24,682 bases of DNA from Monoraphidium neglectum (Eukaryota > Chlorophyta > Chlorophyceae > Sphaeropleales > Selenastraceae): NCBI RefSeq assembly GCF_000611645.1, contig NW_014013273.1, positions 6,046 to 30,727 on the forward strand, written 5' to 3'. Position numbers and translations under genes: made by a program. Each line of letters opens with the position of its first letter. Position 1 is the first letter of the stretch. Shown here piece by piece: positions 19,293 to 24,682 of the stretch. Under the pieces are notes generated by a model, which worked only from the letters and a program-made list of their open reading frames with translations, had not been told where the DNA came from and did no database searches.

Positions 19293-20283
19293 AGGCTCAC
19301 TTGAGATGCCTCAAATGGTGACGTTTGCGCCCTTGCTGTTGCATGCCGACAGCCAAGATGATTCCTGCGCCCTAAACCTTTGTTTTGCCTTGGACCCTTT
19401 CGGTGCCTCGGCAAGCGCCAACGCGCGCGATGCGCTGCGAGGTGCTCGGGCCTTACTTAGGGCGCTTGGCGACCCCTATGCATGCGTAGGGCATCCGCCT
19501 TACTCCCCAACAAATGCACACGTGCTGTATGTTGCACCCTTATCCGCTTCCATGATTGATGGGCGCTGCGCAGTGCAGCCCCCCAAACCACCTGCTGCCG
19601 CCGAACACAAGAAATGCACAAAGCAGCACCAGGCCTGCCACGCACGAGTGCGGCTGGCAACGTCCCGCAAGCCCCCACATGCACTGAGGTGACCACCCCC
19701 ATAGGGCGCCGAGGATCGACCCATGATGCGGTTATCCACCTGCAGGCGCAATCCTGGTCAACATCACATCACACGCTTCCACCCTCGCCTGCCCCGTGGC
19801 TTGCTGTGCTGGTGCTAGCACCTGCCGCCACCACTCTAGGATACATGCGATGGCCGCACACACTTTCCATCACACACTTGTCGAAGTTCCTCGCTTGGCC
19901 ATGTGTTATTGTGTATCTTGGCGCGCTCTGCTCTGATGATGAGCTGGGCGCATTGCAGGGGTAGGAGACCTGCTGCATGCCGGCGCTGCTGTGCGGGATG
20001 ATAAGGGCCTGTGGTACTTTCAGCTGCCCCTTCCCTTCTGTAAGTGAGTTTGATGAAGCGTGGCTGTGCTGGTAGTTGTAATTGGGATGGGATCTGGTTT
20101 GCAATGGTGTGCGGTCCAACCTGCCTACAAAACAGGGGACCACAGCAATGGGGACGCAGGGTTGCCACCCAATGCACATATACAAGAAGGGGGTGGACAA
20201 TGGCCAGAAAAAAAATGAGTTCGATGACAAGATGATCAAGGCATTCATGTTTGGGTGGCAGCATGACAGGATTGCCATCCGGC
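19293..20283. other. Region without a supported gene
   Basis: This is the 3' flank of the secreted-protein gene (+) and of the carrier gene (-). Open frames on both strands are composed of unusual residues and lack domains. No clear repeat or RNA gene was found. Confidence 0.5.
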
Positions 20284-20416
20284 CAGCAGCAGCAGCGGCG
20301 GCGGCAGCAGCAGCAGCGGCGGCGGCGGCAGCAGCAGCAGCAGCAGCAGCGGCAGCGGCAGCAGCGGCAGCAGCAGCAGCAGCAGCAGCGGCAGCGGCAG
20401 CAGCGGCAGCAGCAGC
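20284..20416. repeat. Imperfect CAG/CGG trinucleotide array
   Basis: About 44 triplets, all CAG or CGG read from 20284 on the + strand, in an irregular higher-order order (blocks of CAG interleaved with CGG). It starts 67 nt past the stop codon of the mitochondrial carrier (minus strand), so it is probably transcribed as CTG/CCG triplets in that 3' UTR. Long poly-Ala and poly-Gln frames across it are not taken as genes. Confidence 0.95.
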
Positions 20417-20482
20417 AAGCCGCCCTTCAATGACAGTGCTCAGCATCACGGCAAAGCCGACGAGCCCAACGAGCCGAAGCTG

Positions 20483-21598
20483 CTACCGCTGTTTCTGCCG
20501 CTGCTTCTGCCCCTGCTCCTGCGCTGACACCTGCGCCTGCTGCTGCCCCGTGCCGCCGTCACCCGCCCAGCCGGAGGCGATCATCCAGGCGATGATCTGC
20601 TCGTACGCCAAAAACGTCAGCGCCGCCGCCGGTGCCGCCTTGACGATGCTGGGCACAGACCCCTGCGCCACAATTACCAAGGGTCGCCGGAGCAAGGGCG
20701 TGTACGTGTGTCGAAAAAGGGGAGGTGGCGCGAGGTCGAAACTGGGTGGACACGCGCCACCCGGCATGGTCGAGCGGAGGGCAGCCCCAGAATGCGACAA
20801 TGGTTGCTGGCAGCCACCGGCCCGCTCGCAACAACGCGCGGCAGGGTGACGCGCTGCAGCGCTGCAAAGGGGGGGCCCGAGGCTCCCCGCGCGCACCTTC
20901 CAGAGCCCGGCGACGCCCTCCCGCTGGTAGATCTCCGCCAGGCATGAGAAGAGTGGCTGGATGGCCAGGGTGCGCTCCACGCGCGCGCCGTAGCGCAGCG
21001 ACCGCGGCAGGCCCGCCACCTGGAGCCCCGGGACCGGTTTTTGGGGAGGGGAGCGAGGGGGCTTGGTTCGCGCAAAAAGAGCAAGGGGACGCGGGCATCT
21101 GCATCGACTGCGGGCGCGACCGGAAGCCGGCAGCCCTGCACACGCTGCCTGCACGCCACCGCCTGACCCCGCACCTCCTGCATCGCACGCACCAGGCCGT
21201 CGCTGCTGCGGCCGCCCGCTGTGGCGGGCCGGCGACCGCCATGCATCGCGCCGCCTGGGCGCTCCAAGACGCCGAGTGCATGCGACCACTTGGTGCTCCT
21301 CCCACCTGGTACCGCTTCTTGGCCACGTCCAGGGGGTGGCTGGTCAGCTTGGCCACCAGCCCGGCCAACAGCCCGCACGTGAACGCCTGCACCTTGTCAG
21401 GCGGCGGCGCCGCGCCGCCGCCACTGCTGCCTTTGCTGCTGGCGCCCTGCCCGCTTTGCTGCGCCGCCTGCAAGCCGCGGATGCACGGGGGCAGGTGGAG
21501 GGTGACGGCAGGGATTACAACCGGCTTGGCCTTGTCGCCACCTGCCCTCCTGTTGAGCCTGTGCAAAGCCTCCCTCCCTCACGTGCGCGCCCACAGGT

Positions 21599-21667
<69 letters not shown>

Positions 21668-23058
21668 CGCGCTGGCACGCACACATTTGCACCGGCACGC
21701 ACCCACCCATGCCCAAGCTCCCCTAGCGGGGCCCACCTTGACCCGTGCGTTCTTCCAGGCGGTGTTGAGGGCGTCGTACAGCCCAAACTGCAGCGCCGCA
21801 TACGGCACAATTTCAATCAAAGTAACCCCGAGGCCGCGGTACAGCCCGATGACGCCGTGGTCCTTCACGATGCCGCGCGCCGCCGCCCCCATGGTGCGGT
21901 ACACCTGGACGCACGCAGTACGAAACAGGGGGTCAACGGGCGCGGGTGGCTGGTGTCGTGCGGGCGCCCCCTGTGCGCCGAGAGGGTGGTACTGCAACCA
22001 CGGCCGCGCAGGCAGACGGCCAGGATTATGGGCGGGCTCTTTTCTCTGTTGCACGATGCGCGTTCCCAGGGTAGCTGCAGCCGGCATGCTGTTACCAGGT
22101 TGGTTTCGTGTTGCCCTTGTGGCACCTTTCTGACACCGGGCAGAGCCCGTCCACAGGATAGCCCTGCCCATCTCGACACGCGCCGCACCTTGGGCTCCCC
22201 CTGCGCGGCCAGGGTGGTCCGCAGCAGGTCAAACGGGTAGGACGCCACCGTCGCAGCCGCGCCCGCCACCGCGCCGCTGCCGAACGAAACGGCCGGCGCC
22301 CACGGGGAGTCGCGCGCGGTCCAGCCCAGCCGGGCCGCCGTGTCCTTGACCTGCTGCAAGGCCACGAACTGAACAGCCGTGTAGGGCACCGTCAGCAGCA
22401 GGCCGGGGACCGTGCCGCGCCACAGGCCCTGGAGGAGGGAGGTGCGAGCGGCACGGGCGCGCAATGCAGGCCAGTCGAAACGCCGGTCGACTGCAGGCTT
22501 GTCGCCTCGCGGTCGAGCGGAAGGCGGGCGGGGTGGCATGAGCGCAGGCAGGGGGAGCATCACGGGCCGTTGTTGGCGCTGCTAGTGCATGCGGGGGACG
22601 CTGCAGTCGCGTGCTTGAACAGCACGGCGCGGCTTGTTGGAGCGCGCGGTTGGAGCGCACAGTGAGGCGCGTCCGCTTTGGACTGACGGCCCTGAGCGCG
22701 GCCCAACATCAGCATGAGTGCGGCAAGTGTTTGGCCCCGAGCCGCCGCGAGCACACTCGGTGTGCGTGTACGGGCAGCATGTGCTCGCGCGCCGCACCGT
22801 GACTCCCTCCTCCCGCAGAACGGTGGCGATGGCGTGCGTGAAGCCTGTGTACTTGCTAATGCCGCTGCCGCCCAGCACCGGCTCGAGCTGCACCTGCAGC
22901 CTTATTTTCACCAGGTCTAGGGGCGCGACAATGACGCGGCTGATGCAGCCGGCGGCGGCCCCCGCCGCGGCATCAAGAGCCATGCGCCGTCCGTCGCGCA
23001 CGCCGCTGCTGCCGCTGCCGCCGCCGCCGCCCTCGTCCTCGCCGCTCGGCACGTGCAT
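20483..23058 (-). CDS. Mitochondrial thiamine diphosphate carrier (SLC25 family)
   Basis: Imports thiamine diphosphate across the inner mitochondrial membrane. Six exons, in transcript order: 23058-22798, 22428-22189, 21904-21737, 21467-21306, 21019-20897 and 20662-20483. All introns are GT-AG and phase 0; 377 residues. All three carrier repeats are present: 'PLDLVKIRLQ' (46-55), 'YPFDLLRTT' (about 151-159) and 'HPLDVAKKR' (267-275), each with the PxDxx(K/R) signature. Subfamily marks match plant TPC proteins: 'QVQLEP' followed by 'SKYTGF', 'GLWRGTVPGLL', 'AAQGEPKVY', 'EIVPYAALQFGLYD', 'RYGARVERTL' and 'GSVPSIVKAAPAAALTF'. Oddities are an acidic, Gly-rich N-terminus (residues 5-19), a Ser/Gly/Pro insert before helix 5 (about 224-247) and a Gln-rich tail after the last helix. 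Start ATG 23058 is the first Met of the frame. The match to thiamine diphosphate carriers is from memory, but the resemblance is extensive. Confidence 0.92.
21599..21664. repeat. Perfect CA microsatellite in the carrier intron
   Basis: About 32 uninterrupted CA units on the + strand, in carrier intron 21736-21468. In transcript sense it is GT, and it lies over 130 nt from the acceptor, unlike the CA tracts in the other genes. Confidence 0.97.
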
Positions 23059-23698
23059 GGGGGAGGGTTCAGCGGTCAATGTGCGTGAGTTGTTTCACCT
23101 ATAGCAGAATACGGGATGCGTTTGTGCAAGCACGACGCGCAGTCAAGTATGGGTTACAATTCCTTGGTGATCGCTGTGCTGCGACAAATGGTCTCCCTGT
23201 TGATCGAAGAGACAACCGAATATGCATTCGACCGCAGCTGATGATGATATCACCGACGCACTGCACGGGGCACCGGGGTGACAGCGGAGACTGGACTGCT
23301 GTGGCAGCAGGCGTGTATCATATCGTACTAGACAAGCTGAATCCGAAGCTTTGGTGTTATGAGATGAACTATAGATGTATATGGTGCTGGTGTCAGTTGC
23401 CAGCTCCCAACTGACACGTGTGTTCAGTGCGCCGACTTCATTTGCGCAGCTTGACCCTGGATTGCTGGCCCTGCGCTGTGGATGGATGCCTCCGGCGCGG
23501 TGACGCCACCCAGGGCCAATAATTGCTCTTGTTGTGCGCACCCTCCCCCCGCACCAAAACTTGCTCTCCCTGTGCGCAGCACCCTCGCCCCCACCCTCCA
23601 GCGGCTCCAGTCAGGCGACGTGAGTACTAATCGAGTCAGTCGGCGTGAGTACTACTTTTCTAGATGACCACCGGTGCACTCGTGGGTGGGCAGCCGCC
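23059..23698. other. Upstream region of the carrier gene, lower GC, with a hairpin
   Basis: The first 350 nt are clearly poorer in GC than the surroundings and should hold the carrier promoter on the minus strand. A 10-bp inverted repeat lies at 23390-23417. A short direct repeat CGTGAGTACTA occurs twice (about 23619-23630 and 23645-23655). No coding region is supported. Confidence 0.5.
23390..23417. other. Hairpin, 10-bp stem, 8-nt loop
   Basis: GTGTCAGTTG (23390-23399), loop CCAGCTCC, then the exact complement CAACTGACAC (23408-23417). It lies about 330 nt upstream of the carrier ATG in AT-richer sequence. Confidence 0.7.
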
Positions 23699-23762
23699 AT
23701 GATGGCCCAGGCGAGCCCACCAGCGACAACAAATACCTGCCCTGCACGCCGACCGCGCGCGC

Positions 23763-23811
23763 CATACACACACGCACACACAAACGCGTGAGCGCGCGCA
23801 CACACACGCGT

Positions 23812-23857
<46 letters not shown>
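23763..23857. repeat. CA/CG microsatellite
   Basis: CA tract with GCGCGC and CGTG interruptions, ending in a perfect CA run (about 23822-23856) followed by AAAACCAG. It is not inside a firmly supported gene. Confidence 0.93.
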
Positions 23858-23860
<3 letters not shown>

Positions 23861-24682
23861 CCAGCCGCCAAAAGGTCATCGTCGCTTCTGGCGTGATCGT
23901 GGGCGCACACAGCACTCGCAGCAGGCAGGTGGAAAGCGCCGCGAGCAGCTTGCCGCCAATGCCAGCTTTGCGCCAGGCAGTGGCGGGATCCGCTGCACTA
24001 GGAACCGCTGATGCTGTGGGCCGCCACCAGCCCATCCCTGGCACGGCCTCGTAGGTGCCGTCGCCACCCCAACCCCGGCTTGCCGCGATCTTTCCATGGG
24101 CCACGCACTGATGCTGGAGCAGCAGATGACGCTGCAGGGGCTGACGGCGCATCAAACTACTGCCATGGGGAAGCAGCCGCCGCTGCTGCAAGCCGTGCCT
24201 GCTGCCACGTACCCAGCAAACGCCTTCACAAGTCAAGCAACCGATTGCTGCAGTCGGCGCCTGTCCCACTCAAGCTGGGCAGGAGCAGGACCCCCTTGCT
24301 TGATCCAGAATACGCGCGGCTGTCGAAGCGCTGATGCAATCTGAGCGTCAACCCGACTGCAGTCCCAAAACGCACTTTACAGGCCTTCCAACAATGCTGT
24401 ACACGCACAAGCATCAACACCACACGGGATGCATCTCAAACGCTTGCACGTTGACCACCATGAAGCTGCACGGCGTGGCGGCAGCGCACTGGCAGCAGGG
24501 GGTCACCACACAAGCCCGCGCAGGAGCAGCAGGCCAGCAAGCAAGCCACCTCTGGCAGGTGGCGCGACAAGAGGCGCCTAGAAACAGATGCCACGCGTGC
24601 CGCTCCGCAAGCCGGCGACCCCCTTTGGGGCCGCTGGCGCCGGAGCACCCAAGGGGGCCTCCGACACGGCGCGCGCGCGGGC
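23858..24682. other. Right end of the window, no firm gene
   Basis: Short open frames exist on both strands, none with a recognisable domain. A possible + strand exon begins at 23865 right behind the CA repeat (see findings). The last 120 nt are again GC-rich and may belong to a gene that continues outside. Confidence 0.4.

Noticed and set aside
20082..20849. A + strand frame with a long poly-Ala run, and poly-Ala/poly-Gln frames on both strands
   Set aside because: They owe their length to the CAG/CGG array, which is open in many frames, and the right part is antisense to the carrier's last exon.
23616..23656. Direct repeat CGTGAGTACTA as an attachment site or mobile-element end
   Set aside because: Only two short copies, with no inverted ends or transposase nearby.
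24096..24344. Small + strand frame 'MGHALMLEQQMTL...'
   Set aside because: No recognisable domain, no splice context and no conservation evidence; the Gln/Ser/Ala composition fits chance frames.

Overview
This window looks like nuclear DNA of a green alga (Chlorophyta). The genes are dense, GC-rich and split by many short introns (mostly GT-AG, a few GC-AG). CA/TG and CAG/GCG microsatellites are frequent. The proteins resemble plant or algal families: a ClpR4 plastid protease subunit, a plant-type mitochondrial thiamine diphosphate carrier, a gametolysin-like M11 peptidase and plastid-type proteins with transit-like N termini. The lineage cannot be fixed below 'green alga'. A block of N runs from 12957 to 13390. 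No tRNA, rRNA, CRISPR array, transposon or virus was recognised.

Layout. (1) 53-1192, + strand: 3' part of an NAD(P)-binding atypical SDR/NmrA-like gene that starts before the window. (2) 2014-about 6119, - strand: a secreted peptidase M11 gene of about ten exons ending in a MopE-like metal-binding motif and a Gly-rich tail. (3) 6170-7010: lower-GC divergent promoter region. (4) 7014-7603 (or 7897), + strand: small Ser-rich orphan protein. (5) 7604-9443: no supported gene. (6) 9444-11320, - strand: DUF4864-like protein with a poly-Gln tract. (7) 11646-15389, - strand: kinase-like protein lacking key catalytic Asp residues, probably plastid-targeted; the N gap falls in one of its introns. (8) 15390-15764: divergent promoter region shared with (9) 15765-18144, + strand: CLPR4. 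(10) 18969-19292, + strand: short secreted, possibly GPI-anchored protein. (11) 19293-20482: no supported gene, but a long imperfect CAG/CGG array. (12) 20483-23058, - strand: mitochondrial thiamine diphosphate carrier. (13) 23059-24682: no firm gene, one speculative exon pair.

The gene models were built by hand by matching splice-site phase. For the carrier and CLPR4 every exon junction keeps frame, and the joined proteins match the family from end to end. The kinase-like and M11 genes each contain one uncertain exon. Functionally the window is a mix of housekeeping organelle genes (protease ring, cofactor transport, probable plastid proteins) and a cell-wall or extracellular peptidase; no operon-like shared pathway is implied. 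The most interesting signals are the M11-MopE fusion, the apparent pseudokinase, the tendency of CA repeats to sit directly in front of 3' splice sites in transcript sense, several candidate GC-AG introns, and a perfect 24-bp palindrome.
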